Shown piece after piece: positions 46,081 through 56,460 of a stretch of DNA of 64,000 bases. Position numbers and translations under genes: made by a program. A model generated the notes under the pieces. It worked only from the letters and a program-made list of their open reading frames with translations. It searched no databases and was not told the origin of the DNA. Within the stretch, counting starts at the first letter, position 1. Each line of letters opens with the position of its first letter. Origin of the DNA: Dysidea avara (taxonomy: Eukaryota > Porifera > Demospongiae > Dictyoceratida > Dysideidae); NCBI RefSeq assembly GCF_963678975.1, contig NC_089273.1, positions 29,760,973 through 29,824,972 of the forward strand, in the 5' to 3' direction.

Positions 46081-47489
46081 TAGAGTAAAGTATCAATTAT
46101 CGGACAATATGATGTTCGGACAGCTGCCACCCACTTCATGGAAATCCTGCAGCTTAGGTTATTGTACCAAAAGGTAGGCTACAATAAGCAATAATTATCC
46201 TCCAACAATCAGCTTTGTGTGATTAAAAGTTTAAGAGTTACAGCCAATAGTATGCTTATTCCGATAAAATCTATGCTCGGATAAAACTATCAGTTGTCGG
46301 ACTTTGATTTTTACTACCAGTAAACAATGTCCAATTTATTTCAAATTTGTATGCAATATACCTGTACTCATTAGCTATTAATGGCCAAAAAATGGTTTCG
46401 TTATCTTTAGCATAGAGGGAATACGAGCCCCCCAATTTTTAGCGGTATTGTCGGACTCCCTCCGCTTTAATTTAATCATGCCCACCAACAGAGTTTGTAT
46501 GCTTTTGTAACAAATGCACCATTGCTAAACCACAGAAAAAGGTAAATAAATATCTCTAACGAGTAGAAGTGTGCTTTAAAGTTGATATTCAGGATATTTC
46601 TATTGGAACTCAGTATTTTTGACTCCTAAATGAAGGAGATGCGCGCAAGGTGGAAAAATGAAGTTATGCAAAACCACCTTCTGACCACCTACATATGCTA
46701 GTCTTGGTGTCCTATCACAAATACTGTCACGAAAATTGAAAGGCTTTTCTTTCTCTATCTTATATGGGTGAAACAAAAAGGACGAAAATGTTACTTTGTG
46801 CATCCATAGAAGGTAGAAAATGGAATATCTTTTCATTTCTAGGTGGTATTCGCGACTGAGGCACCAAGACTAACAAATGTGGTTGGTCAGAAAGTTGCGC
46901 CTCGTAATTTCATTTTTCCACCTAGCGTGCATCTCCTTAATTTAGGAGCCAAAAATACTGCGTTCCAATAGAAATATCCTGAATATCAACTTTAAAACAC
47001 ACCTCTACTCTTGAAAGATATTTATTTACCTTCTTCTGTGGTTTAGCAATGGTGCATTTGTTGCAAAAAGCATGAACTCTGTTGGTGGGCATGGCTAAAT
47101 TAAAGCGGAGGGCGTCCGACAATACGGCTAAAAATTGGGGGACTCGTACTCCCTCTATGCTAAAGATAACGAAACCATTTTTTGGTCATTAATAGCTAAT
47201 GAGTACAGGTATATTGCATACAAATTTGAAATAAATTGGACATTGTTTACTGGTAGTAAAAATCAAAGTCCGACAACTGATAGTTTTATCCGAGCATAGA
47301 TTTTATCGGACTAAGCATACTATTGGCTGTAACTCTTAAACTTTTAATCATGCAAAGCTGATTATTGGAGGATAATTATTGCTTATTGTAGCCTACCTTT
47401 TGGTACAATAACCAAAGCTGCTGGATTCCCAGGAAGTGAATGGCAGCTGTCCGAACATCATATTGTCCGATAATTGATACTTTACTCTA
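46081..47489. repeat. Large foldback (arms ~646 bp)
   Basis: Left arm 46,081-46,726 and right arm 46,844-47,489 are inverted copies separated by a ~117-bp loop. Ends read GAGTAAAGTATCAATTATCG on both sides, each preceded by TA, so a TA target site is possible. Arms differ by scattered substitutions. Short ORFs in the arms are mirrored and not genes. Confidence 0.85.
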
Positions 47490-47759
47490 GCTGTGAAAAG
47501 CTCAATAATACTCTAGAAGGCGAGATAAAAGGTTTTCTGAGCGTAAGGATGATCCAGAAAGCTGCTTTTTATCTTGTAACAAGCAAGTAACTATAGATCT
47601 AATGTTTACAAACTTTGTATACAATCAACTCAATTCAAAACAGATTATTAAAATTCAATAATTATAATATAAGCACAATGACAATTAGCTACCTCGACAA
47701 TTACAAATACATGATATGTCAAACAATAATGTAAACACGTAGCTATAAATGTTAGCTAC

Positions 47760-48331
47760 CTATAGATTCCACTCCTTAAATTTGCTGCATTCAACACAGT
47801 ACCAAAATTTTATATCATCACAGTAGTCCACACAAGCAGCATGAAACCATTTATTACATCTATCGCAACATACCATCTTGCAACCATCATCTGGAATTTG
47901 ACATATGCAGTGAACTTCAACTACTTCAGTGCTTAAAATCCTAGAATTACGCTTGCGACCTTGTGCGGAGGGGAATTCTTTTATCCGGCAAGTTTCTAGA
48001 ATCTCCTGTAGATGTGATCGCAAAAGTAGATGTGAATGCTTGGTATTATAATTCTTCAAGATCAAAGCTTTGTGACCTGGAGGAAATTCAAACGAGGACC
48101 CAGAACTAGTAGGTAAGAACTTGCTGTGCATGCTAGGATAGTGTGAAAATTGTTTCTCTACAAATGTTTCCATTGGTTTAACAGAATCTGCATGCATCCA
48201 TGTAAGCAATAGATTCTTCCGTGTCAAATCCTGATGCAAGAAAACATTTCTGTACATATCCTGGTAACCTTTCTTTCATCAATGATAACAACTCTGGCGA
48301 AGAAACATCCGGCGAGGCAAAATCAGAATCA
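47760..48331 (-). pseudogene. PHD-finger ORF inside a hAT-like element, one frameshift
   Basis: Minus strand. After an acceptor-like TTTTTGTTCGTAG, an exon reads SDSDFASPDVSSPELLSLMK, ERLPGYVQKCFLASGFDTEE and SIAYMDA. A doubled TGCA at about 48,190-48,197 then shifts the frame, after which DSVKPMETFVEKQFSHYPSM continues to the end. The C-terminus is a canonical C4HC3 PHD finger: HCICQIPDDGCKMVCCDRCN, KWFHAACVDYCDDIKFWYC, VECSK. PHD fingers read histone H3 tails. The order (helical N-part, FPPGHKALI region, PHD) resembles multicopy sponge/cnidarian proteins of unknown role. Codons 48,257-47,760 remain open, so a shorter PHD protein could still be made. Confidence 0.65.
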
Positions 48332-48859
48332 CTACGAACAAAAACTAAATAAAAAAAACAATCTAAATAAAATTTTAAAATGCATACGTTCACTGCATGG
48401 CCACTGAGCTGGCGAGGGGCGAGGCTCTGGGTTAGCTATCACACTATTGCTCGCTGCTCACTAGGCTACTGGTATCTCGAGTTAGACACAGCTACGCAAT
48501 CAACCACGTCGCCTCGCACGTCGCGGACCACGTTCTATCTCTCTTGAATCCGTAAAAAGTCAGCTCAAACCGTAACGTTCAAAGTTATAGGTTGAAAGAA
48601 CAACTCGGGCAGAACAGGCCAAGCGAGGCCCATATACAGAACGTAGGCGCGCGCTATTAAAATATCCAGAAGTCTCCTGAAATAAACGGACTTTTATCAA
48701 GCCTAAGATTCCAGATTCCAAATTCCGCGTGGGATTCCGAGGGATTCCAAACGAGTTGTACGGGATTCCAGCTCGTGACGGACCCCTCGGGCTGGCTCCT
48801 CCACAAGATGAGGGAGGGGGAATTTGCTCCAAATGCCCCATCCTGGATCCGCCATTGTC

Positions 48860-49351
48860 TCGTTTGTTATTTTTTACAACTTACAAAGGAAGGAACAAGC
48901 TTAAGTATGTTTTTATGCAGCCTTTTTGGCTGTGCCAGGCAAATAATGGCTTGAAAAGCTAGCCAGTTTTATAATGAAATATATCGCCCGCCCGCATGCA
49001 AATATGCATGAGTCCAGGACGGGAAACAGAGAATTTATTTGGAGTGGCCTAATATATCCGCGCTTCGCTCCCCTTATACTGTACATAGTTCCGGGAGTGG
49101 ATTTGAGCAATGTTGCTAAAAAATATATGTTTGCGAATTTGCAAACACTCCCAAAATTTATTAGACTACATGGAGATCAAAATATTTCAAGGGTAAAATT
49201 TAACACCCAAGACCGCGAAATCAGCGAAAATTCACCCCTCCAAATATTTAGCCTATACGGTATACGTGTGCTTCCAATCCAGGTAGGGGTGTCTATTATA
49301 TATGGTGGAGTAGTCGTCATTAATATTATTTTCGTGTTGCTCTTGTCAGAG
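48860..49351. other. Upstream region of the secreted-protein gene
   Basis: The frame of exon 1 stays open upstream to 48,974, but residues there (ARPHANMHESRTGNREFIWS...) are not protein-like and precede a clear signal-peptide start, so it is treated as 5' UTR or flank. Confidence 0.45.
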
Positions 49352-49576
49352 ATGCTGTGGTTTTTAGTGGTAGTCCTTCTTGGCTCTGTTTCAGAAGCAC
49401 AAGATAGCGTTGAATGTGTCGCGTCTAGTAACGCGTTAACGGGTGTCAGAACTTGTTATGAAGCTGTGGGAAACGTAACCCAGAGAACTCAAGATGCTGT
49501 GCAGTTTGCAATGGCGTGTACGGATGGAGAGCAGTGTAAAGACCTTTGGAGGACCATGATCAACAATTGTAACCCT
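49352..49576 (+). CDS. Secreted Cys-containing protein, exon 1
   Basis: The ATG at 49,352 begins a signal peptide (MLWFLVVVLLGSVSEAQ, likely cut near EAQ), followed by DSVECVASSNALTGVRTCYE, then NVTQ (N-glycosylation site), MACTDGEQCKDLW and NNCNP. The exon is exactly 75 codons and ends at a perfect donor (CCT|GTAAGT) in phase 0. The frame upstream of the ATG is open, but the signal-peptide Met is the natural start. The product is probably secreted with disulfides. No family is recognised. Exons 2 and 3 are also phase 0 and encode further Cys-containing segments. Confidence 0.7.
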
Positions 49577-50959
49577 GTAAGTTACGATGACCATAGCTAG
49601 CTAAGTAGCTATATAGCTATGAAGCAGTTTATTATTTATTTATTTTTAATCAGCAGGAGCCTCCAGGGGTTTAGTGCTGATGTGCAGTACAATTACAATT
49701 AATTACATGATTAGTGCTAATGTTAGCAGCTCTTTGTTGGACCAGTTTGTGAAATTTACAAACTAACCTACAACGGAGTGTTTTTGTAACACTATTATAA
49801 TATGGGCCCTTTGATTTCCTTCTCGTTTGAATTACCCTTATGTGCATTTTGTGGTGTCTATCATGATCACATGTTGTGGGTAGGTATGTCATTTATATGA
49901 TGGCCCTAAAATTCCCAATACAAAATGTATGGGGAAACCTGCTACACTAGGTTGGTTTGATGCACCAAAATTTCCATTTATTGTGCTTCCAGCATCATTA
50001 TAGTTGCTACACACATGACACACCAAGGTAACTAGGTATAATTTTCTTTTTAAGTGGTTTTTCAGTAGCAAATGTATTGGACATGTCTGTACTAGCTGGC
50101 AAATGTGTTCTGAGCAGGTTAATAGTAAATGTCTGCATCCTTCTTCATATGTAGTAACAGTGTGGTACATCGTTGATAAATACCCAAATTGTAGCAACAC
50201 AAGCCATAAAATTACAGGATTTACATATAGCTTCATTCAATTGAATTACTTAGTTAACTAAGTTTTCTTTATGTAGTGACTGACTGGAGCTTCTATTTCA
50301 CCAACTTCCTCATTTTTTGTAGTGGGGACCCGTCTTTTTAACTTAAAGAGATTTATTTCATAGACTAGCTGTGATGTTTTTGATTATTGTAGTTATGCAC
50401 CAATAACAGATTTTACCAATTATCCAATCAGCCAATTTAAAATTCACATAAAGGCCGATATGATACCCAATCCAATGTTCATGTTTACCAAAATTCCACA
50501 ACTATTAAACCTTATCTTTATGAAAACAGTATCATCAGGGTAGATAAAATTAATTGGTTTCTTCATTAGTTATAATTTCCAATACCAATATTGGTTGATC
50601 ATTAAATTTTATAGTGCTCGGTGGTATTGCAATTTGAATACACAGCTGTTAAAATTGGTGCAACCTTTAAAAGCCTGGGTGAAAGTTTAGGTAAATCAAA
50701 ATCAAAGGTGGCAACCAAGAAATGGTCAATTTTAATAACGAGTGTGTATGTTATTAAAATTGACCAGCATTATACGTAGTATCATTGCAGCCATTTCCTG
50801 GCCTCTTTTCTCCTAGACCTTTGAGTGCTGCACATTTTTACAGGCTGCTTGTTTTTGCTTGATTTTATAAAACTAGCTATTTTGCCAGACTCTGTAGATA
50901 TGCTAGCATGATGTATCTGTTTGATAGCACTTATTATGACATTGTGTTGTCTTTTATAG
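49577..50959 (+). other. Intron 1 of the secreted-protein gene
   Basis: 1.38 kb, GTAAGT to TTGTCTTTTATAG. It contains a minus-strand retroelement-like tail (TTATTATTTATTTATTTTTA near 49,627). Its coding-like minus ORFs (49,671-50,236) lack motifs. Confidence 0.6.
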
Positions 50960-51079
50960 GATTTTTCTGGTGCTGATGTTGCTTCATTGATTTGTGCTAT
51001 GCCAAATCCAAACACCACTTGCAATGACGTCTTGAATAACACTATTGGATATGATGATGCCTATGCACTTGTATTAAGA
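50960..51079 (+). CDS. Secreted Cys-containing protein, exon 2
   Basis: 120 nt, phase 0 at both ends, between TTTTATAG and GTAAGT. It codes DFSGADVASLICAMPNPNTT, then CNDVLNNTIGYDDAYALVLR, with two Cys and N-glycosylation sequons (NTT, NNT). In-frame continuity with exon 1 and perfect splice sites give good support. The following intron is 8.9 kb and full of repeats. Confidence 0.68.
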
Positions 51080-52179
51080 GTAAGTTGCACTGGTGCTGTA
51101 CTGCATGATTAATCATGTGCCACAACATACACGTATGCATGCACACAGACTACACTGAAATGAAGCCATTTACTGGATGATGCTTCCCACAAACAAACAA
51201 GCGCACACAAACTTGAGGACCAACAAACACACACACATGCATGTATACATGCACAACTACAGTCAATACAGCAATTACAGCTTTAGGGGAGGAGGCATTT
51301 ACACAATCAACAACCAGGTATCCCAAGACAGAATGTCTATCACTTTCCAAAGTACAGTTCTCTCATATGCCTAGCAGCCGTAGAACCTACAAGCAGTTTG
51401 ATTCTGCATACGTTTTGGAGCCCATCTTCATAATAATTTTAATTATGGGCTCCTAACAGAGTAATATAAAAATGCATCATGCACACCTAGCTACCTATTG
51501 TCTGCGAGCCTTATTATGCTAGCTATTGACATACTGTATGCAGTGCACCCGTTATACTTCATCCACTGCTGCTCACTCTCGCAACTGTGATCAGTGTGAT
51601 GCTTTTTATGTCAAGTGATCAGCATGTCATGTGATTTACATTGGAGTCAATCACAATACCTTGGTGATCACCTTATAAACAAAATGTTGGCAGCCTTCCA
51701 CCAATGTACTGTACATTATTACTGACAACTGATCTTTTCACAAGGCAGCACTGTTGCTCTCCAATTAGAATACTCCACTATAATTGCTGTTCCTATCCAG
51801 CATAGCTACTCATGAACACATTGCTCTAGGTCCTGTACATCATTAGAACAATCAAATATAATTGGAAACAACATCTCCCGCTGACTGGTCACGTGTTTTT
51901 ACAAGAGTACAATTTTGAACCAATTCTTCACATGAACTTTAATTGTGTGCAAAAAGTATAAAAATCAATTGTGGGTTGCGATTGGATGCACCACATGATC
52001 TGTTAAGCTGTAAGCTATTTATCTGCATGTGTAACAGTCACTGAGCTGTCTAGTACTAAAGTTAATTCCCTTCCATTCCTATGTATTTGCACTTCTAATT
52101 TTTGTTCATGTATGCTGCTGTGAATGTGGCAAAGTGTCAAGCCAACATTTTGGGGGGGGAAGTACCCTTACTTTAGAAT

Positions 52180-52210
52180 GGGGGGGGGGGGGGGGGGGGG
52201 GGGGAGGGGG
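52180..52210 (+). repeat. Poly-G tract
   Basis: About 25 consecutive G, then AGGGGG. An 8-G run lies 30 bp upstream. Strong G-quadruplex potential on the plus strand. Confidence 0.9.
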
Positions 52211-52469
52211 AGAGAGCCACCTCCCTCCCTTATTCCACCAACCTTGTCAAGTGCTGGGCCCTTTTTGTTTGTAATATGTGATCTGGTCTGACAAAAGCAG
52301 TCTTATAAGCCATCAAATTTTGCCTACTGTTTTAAGTTTGAAGTTTTAATGCCTCTCTCTCTGAACATGACAAGTACATATGTAGGCATTTTTACCACTT
52401 ATGTAAACATCCCTTGAGATTTTGCAGAACTGTTAAAGCTTATACTATTATGATTAAAGTACCTGGTAA

Positions 52470-52640
52470 AGGCAGAGCCTGTATACCAGAAGGCCTTATA
52501 AAGGCCTAAGATGTTTATATTAACTGAACTAGGTATGTTTGAAAAGTAGGAGAAAGAAGAAAAATCCATGACTGGACCTGGGCAGCCTCAAACCTGCAGC
52601 CATCCAAATAACGCTCGAACACTTACATGGGTCTGCCATG
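52470..52640 (-). mobile_element. SINE copy 3
   Basis: Shares ATCCATGACTGGACCTGGGC and AGCCTCAAACCTGCAGCCAT with SINE copy 2. Its 3' tail region is diverged. Confidence 0.55.
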
Positions 52641-52876
52641 CGGTCAGGATATTTTCTTCTTACTATTTTCATGTATACAGACAATTATTAAGCCAACATA
52701 TGTATTTTCAGGCTATAAGACTGTTTTTATCAGACTTAATCACACAATACAGGTTATTCACTTACATAATACAATACTAGTCCAAGTGGTGGTAGTAGTC
52801 CAGGTGCACGTTACTGCTAGCATTCCAACCCTGTTAAGTAGTGTAATAATCATAAACCACAGTAATTTTCTGTGCA

Positions 52877-53180
52877 ATAAGCTGGTAATTGTGACCGGAT
52901 TTGTGAAAAGGGTCTTCCACACACACATCCAATTCTATGAACTTGGAAGACCATAATTGTGTGTTCAAAAAGATACAAGCCTAACATTTTCTCCATCTAA
53001 TTGTGACCGGATCTGCAAAAATAGGACATAATCGCACTCTTTTTAAATTCCTGTTTGTTAAATATTTATCATCTACTTAGCCAAGTGTACCCACTGGCAA
53101 AGTTTCAGCCCCATTTGCCTGGAAGTTACAGACCTACAAAATAGCAACAGAAAAATCAGTCTTAAGGCCCCTGTCCGGGG
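52877..53180. mobile_element. Partial GTGACC-family elements
   Basis: GTGACCGGATTTGTGAAAAG at 52,877 closely matches the left part of copy 1 (984) through CACATCCAATTCTATGAACT. A second left end, GTGACCGGATCTGCAAAAAT, follows at 52,991. Right ends are not found, so both are truncated. Confidence 0.5.
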
Positions 53181-53683
53181 GTTTTGCTGTGTGTATTCTG
53201 GCGGTCCATGCGGTGTTTTTGTAGGTCTGTGTAGGCTCTGTAGGTTTAGCTGCTTTTTGTCTTTTATAATTAAATTAGGTTTAACTTCTAGCTAGAGATC
53301 AGGGAGGATGGGAGTGCCATTAGGGCCGGAATAATAAAAAAAATGTACAGCAAGTATAGGGAAAATAAATTACTGATGCTACAAAAACCATTGTAACTTA
53401 CAAATGGATTGAGGTACGGGGCTACACTATTCACCGTCGTATTCGCCATGAACAGGGGAATCAACTACTGGGTAAGTTTTTCCTTTACTCACTCTTCTTC
53501 ACTGCATACAAAGGCGAATTTTTGAAGAAAATCAATCGCGTATGATCGCTTCGACATGACGTAAACAAACACTCATAATTTATCTATCCTTGGGTCTACT
53601 GCAACGAAACAAAGAGTTTCCAACTCCTTTTGAGCAGGCGAATTAAATGATATCCAGGTTTTTATTGTTAGTCCCTTCCTTCA

Positions 53684-53959
53684 CAAGGGGGTGACACACA
53701 GGCACTCACTGTAGGTAGATCTGCGACCGTGGTCAAAGTCCAAGTCAAAGGTCAAGACCACCAAAATCGTGCCAATTCAACGGTCAAGGGTAAAAGCTTC
53801 CAACCCACAATCGAAAAGTTCTGAAATATCGTCGCTAAGTCACCTGTCAAAGGTCGGAAAAAGCTCTTAGTCACAGGTAAAAGCGAAATTTCGGCCGGTC
53901 AATAGTTTGACAGCGGTCGCAGATCTACCTACAGCGCGCACCGTCGTGACACCCCCTTG
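53684..53959. mobile_element. MITE with CAAGGGGGTG ends
   Basis: 276 bp. Left CAAGGGGGTGACAC, right GTGACACCCCCTTG, with inner TGTAGGTAGATCTGCGACCG repeated inverted. A 5-bp CTTCA lies on both sides (53,679-53,683 and 53,960-53,964). Contains GGTCAA repeats. Confidence 0.7.
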
Positions 53960-54024
53960 CTTCACTAAGACAGAGGGGTTAAATAATTTACGGAATTTTT
54001 TCAATAATACGCAAGTATTTCACC

Positions 54025-54100
54025 CAAAAATATTTTTTCACTATAGCCTTTTTGAAGGCCGCACTTTTTTTTACAGCTTGGCTGTTTTGGATTATATCAA
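54025..54100 (-). repeat. Composite repeat: hairpin arm H4 (remnant)
   Basis: TTCACTATAGCCTTTTTGAA and TTTTTTACAGCTTGGCTGTT are the outer part of a hairpin arm. The rest is missing, so the cluster is truncated on this side. Confidence 0.6.
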
Positions 54101-54875
54101 GACACGTGCGGGCCAAGAAATCGGCGCGCCACGCCGTGGGTATATTGACAGGAAGAAAGAAAACGTCACTTTTGTATCTAGGTGATCCCTTATCCGATTG
54201 GAACCAAATTTTCTACATAGTTACCCGCCAGCCAAGGGAGTCTACATACCAGATATGAAGGAAATTGCGCCAGCCATTTCCGCGATACAAGCTGCCAAAG
54301 TTTCGATTTTTTTTCTTCGTGCATGTTTTCGCACACTTGCAAAAATTGCTATAAAACGCAAACGCGTTATCGATCGCATTGAAATTCGGCACACAGAAAG
54401 GGAGTGCAAAGGCGAATCCTTGCATCAAATTTGGAGTAAATTCGATTAATGGTTCGGGAGTTATGACCGATTATTCGCGTAAAACAAGATCGATTTGTTG
54501 TCACGCCTACAGGGTAAACCACTTCATGGAATGAGTTGAAAATTGCTATGTAGATGGAGTAACCATCGTTGGAGTGCCTTTTAGTGGTTTGAAAGGAATC
54601 GAGATAAAGACCATGGAGATATGACACAAAACCCAACCTGTATCACAATTACGCGATCGATTTTTATGGAAAAAAGTATTAGTTTTTACGCCTACTAGGC
54701 AAACTGCTTAGAGCAATGAGCTGGAAATCGGTGTATAGCTGGAATAAGCTTCATAGAAAGTCCTTTGCAGTAGCACAGAAGAATCGGATTACAAACCACT
54801 GAGTTATGATTTGAAAGCCAACTTCATGTAGCAAATGCGAGATCGAGATAATCTAATAGATCAGTCACCCTAATA
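54101..54875 (-). repeat. Composite repeat copy D: S2 segment
   Basis: The complement of 39,400-39,900 (for example AACCATCGTTGGAGTGCCTT and CACAAAACCCAACCTGT), ending with ATGCGAGATCGAGATAATCT. Overlapping ORFs on both strands here are repeat noise. Confidence 0.7.
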
Positions 54876-55725
54876 AAGCATTCGGCTAGTTTATGACTTA
54901 CTCCATTATAGAGTTCTATTACATTACAAGTTATTCTGTAGGGAGTTCAGCTGCAAACAGTTAATCTTATAGACAGTTCCGCAAGAAGCAAGTCACCCTA
55001 TAGAGAGTTCAGCTACAAATATATTGCTGTAGTGATTCAGAACATTACAAGTCACACTGAAGAGAGTTCAGCTATAAGCAAGTCATCCTGTAGAAAGATC
55101 AACTAGAAGAAGTTACCTTGTAGAGAGTTCCGCTACAAAGAAACCATCAAGTTGAAAGTTCAGCTACAAACAAGTCATCCTGTAGAGAGATCAGCTAGAA
55201 GAAGCTACCTTGTAGAGAGTTCAGCTACAAAGAAACCATCATGTAGAGAGTTCAGTTACAAACAAATCACCCTGTAGAGAGTTCAGCTACAAACAAGTCA
55301 TCCTGTAGAAAGATCAACTAGAAGAAGTTACCTAGTAGAGAGTTCCGCTACAAAGAAACCATCAAGTTGAAAGTTCAGCTACAAAAAAAGTCACCCTGTA
55401 GAGAGATCAGCTAGAAGAAGCTACCTTGTAGAGAGTTCAGCTACAAAGAAACCGTCATGTAGAGAGTTCAGTTACAAACAAATCACCCTGTAGAGAGATC
55501 AGCTACAAACAAGTCACCCTGTAGAATTATCAGCTAGATACAAGTTACCTTATAGGGATCAGCTACAAACAAATCACCCTGTAGAAATATGTGTTGGAAA
55601 CAAATCACAATGTAGAGAGTTCAGCTAGAAGCAAGTCACTCTGACAAGAGTTCAGCTACAAACAATGGGAGTTTCAGCTACAGTTCAGTTATGTATAAGA
55701 AGTCACCTTATTACCTACAGTATGA
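54876..55725 (-). repeat. Minisatellite array D
   Basis: About 27 monomers of the 31-bp family in reverse orientation (CTGTAGAGAGTTCAGCTACA). The terminal monomer series (AGTTACCTTATAGGGATCAG, then ATGTGTTGGAAACAAATCAC) is repeated at the end of array E. Confidence 0.88.
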
Positions 55726-55889
55726 TTATCTTTTATTGTTAAATATACAAATATTTTTAATCAGACAAAAAACTGTACACAACATTTCTTCCTTTGTTTC
55801 ACAATTCCTGCAGAAAAGAAGAAAAAAATTTGAAGGAAGCACCAAAGCCCGTTAATAACCGGCTTTGTGGCTTGCAATACAAAAAGAAA
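55726..55889 (-). repeat. Composite repeat copy D: S1 segment
   Basis: The complement of S1, longer than on plus-strand copies (it includes CTGTACACAACATTTCTTCC) and with the CCGGCTTTGTGGC palindrome half. Matches 59,330-59,500. Confidence 0.7.
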
Positions 55890-56236
55890 TGATATCTAAA
55901 CCAAAACAGCCAAGCTGTAAAAAGAACAACTGCAGCCCCCAAAAAGGCCAGGATGAATAAAAAAAGTGAAAGCCAAAGTGGCGTCCAAGAAATGGCTGTG
56001 ATGGTAGGTTAATGGCAAAAAAATTTAATTACGACAATTCAGGTAGATTTGGTGCTAAATCCTAGTGGAGGAGGCAATGCAAAATCACCTGAATTGTCAT
56101 AATTAAACTTTTCGCCATTAACCTACCATCACAGCCATTTCTTGGCCACCACCTTGGATTTCACATCTTTTTTCATCCTGGCCTTTTTGGGGGCCTCACT
56201 CATTTTTTTACAGCTTGGCTGTTTTGGTTTAGATTA
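55890..56236 (-). repeat. Composite repeat: hairpin H5, shared by copies D and E
   Basis: An inverted repeat with arms around AAGAAATGGCTGTGATGGTA and its complement. The loop contains CCTAGTGGAGGAGGCAATGC. It closes body D and opens body E. Confidence 0.8.
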
Positions 56237-56460
56237 GTTTTTACACGTAATAGACCGCTTAGAGCATTGAGCTGAAAATCAGTGTATAGCTGGAATAATC
56301 TTCATAGAAAGTCCTTGTAGTAGTAGTACAGAAGAATCGGATTACAAACCACTGAGTTATGATTCGAAAGTCAACTCCAATGCGAGATCGAGATACTCTA
56401 ATAGAACAGTCACACTATTAGAGCATTCAGCTAATTTATTTACTCCATTATAGAATTCTA
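56237..56460 (-). repeat. Composite repeat copy E: S2 segment (short)
   Basis: Contains TAGAGCATTGAGCTGAAAAT to GAGATACTCTAATAGAACAG. Lacks the distal half of S2 seen in copy D. Confidence 0.7.

Larger units (their letters stand above)
45936..48789. mobile_element. hAT-like element carrying a PHD-finger ORF
   Basis: 2,854 bp, TIR CGAGGGGTCCGTCACGA at both ends, with subterminal GGAATCC/GATTCC clusters and a perfect 8-bp target duplication GGCTGGCT (45,928-45,935 and 48,790-48,797). It contains a 1.4 kb foldback (46,081-47,489) and a PHD-finger ORF on the minus strand, and no transposase. This is the layout of a Pack-type element with captured DNA. Confidence 0.75.
45239..48857 (-). mobile_element. 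hAT-like MITE X, copy 2, with nested insertions
   Basis: Begins CAGGGGCGGACCCAGGAGCT and ends ATCCTGGATCCGCCATTG. Its ~480 bp of own sequence is split by elements at 45,354-45,635 and 45,936-48,789. It lies tail-to-tail with copy 1 only 32 bp away. Confidence 0.7.
51080..53683 (+). other. Intron 2, 5' part: no gene seen
   Basis: Contains a long G-tract (52,180-52,204), SINE copy 3, and partial GTGACC-family ends at 52,877 and 52,991. No coding region. Confidence 0.5.

Noticed and set aside
46600..47122. Minus-strand ORFs within the foldback
   Set aside because: They are mirrored in the opposite arm and have no protein motif; by-products of the inverted repeat.
49671..50236. Minus-strand gene within intron 1 of the secreted-protein gene
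   Set aside because: Two overlapping ORFs have some protein character, but there are no motifs or splice support, and a retroelement-like tail adjoins them.
54052..54636. Overlapping ORFs on both strands
   Set aside because: They lie in the S2 segment of the composite repeat and recur at 39,568-39,994 with changed frames.
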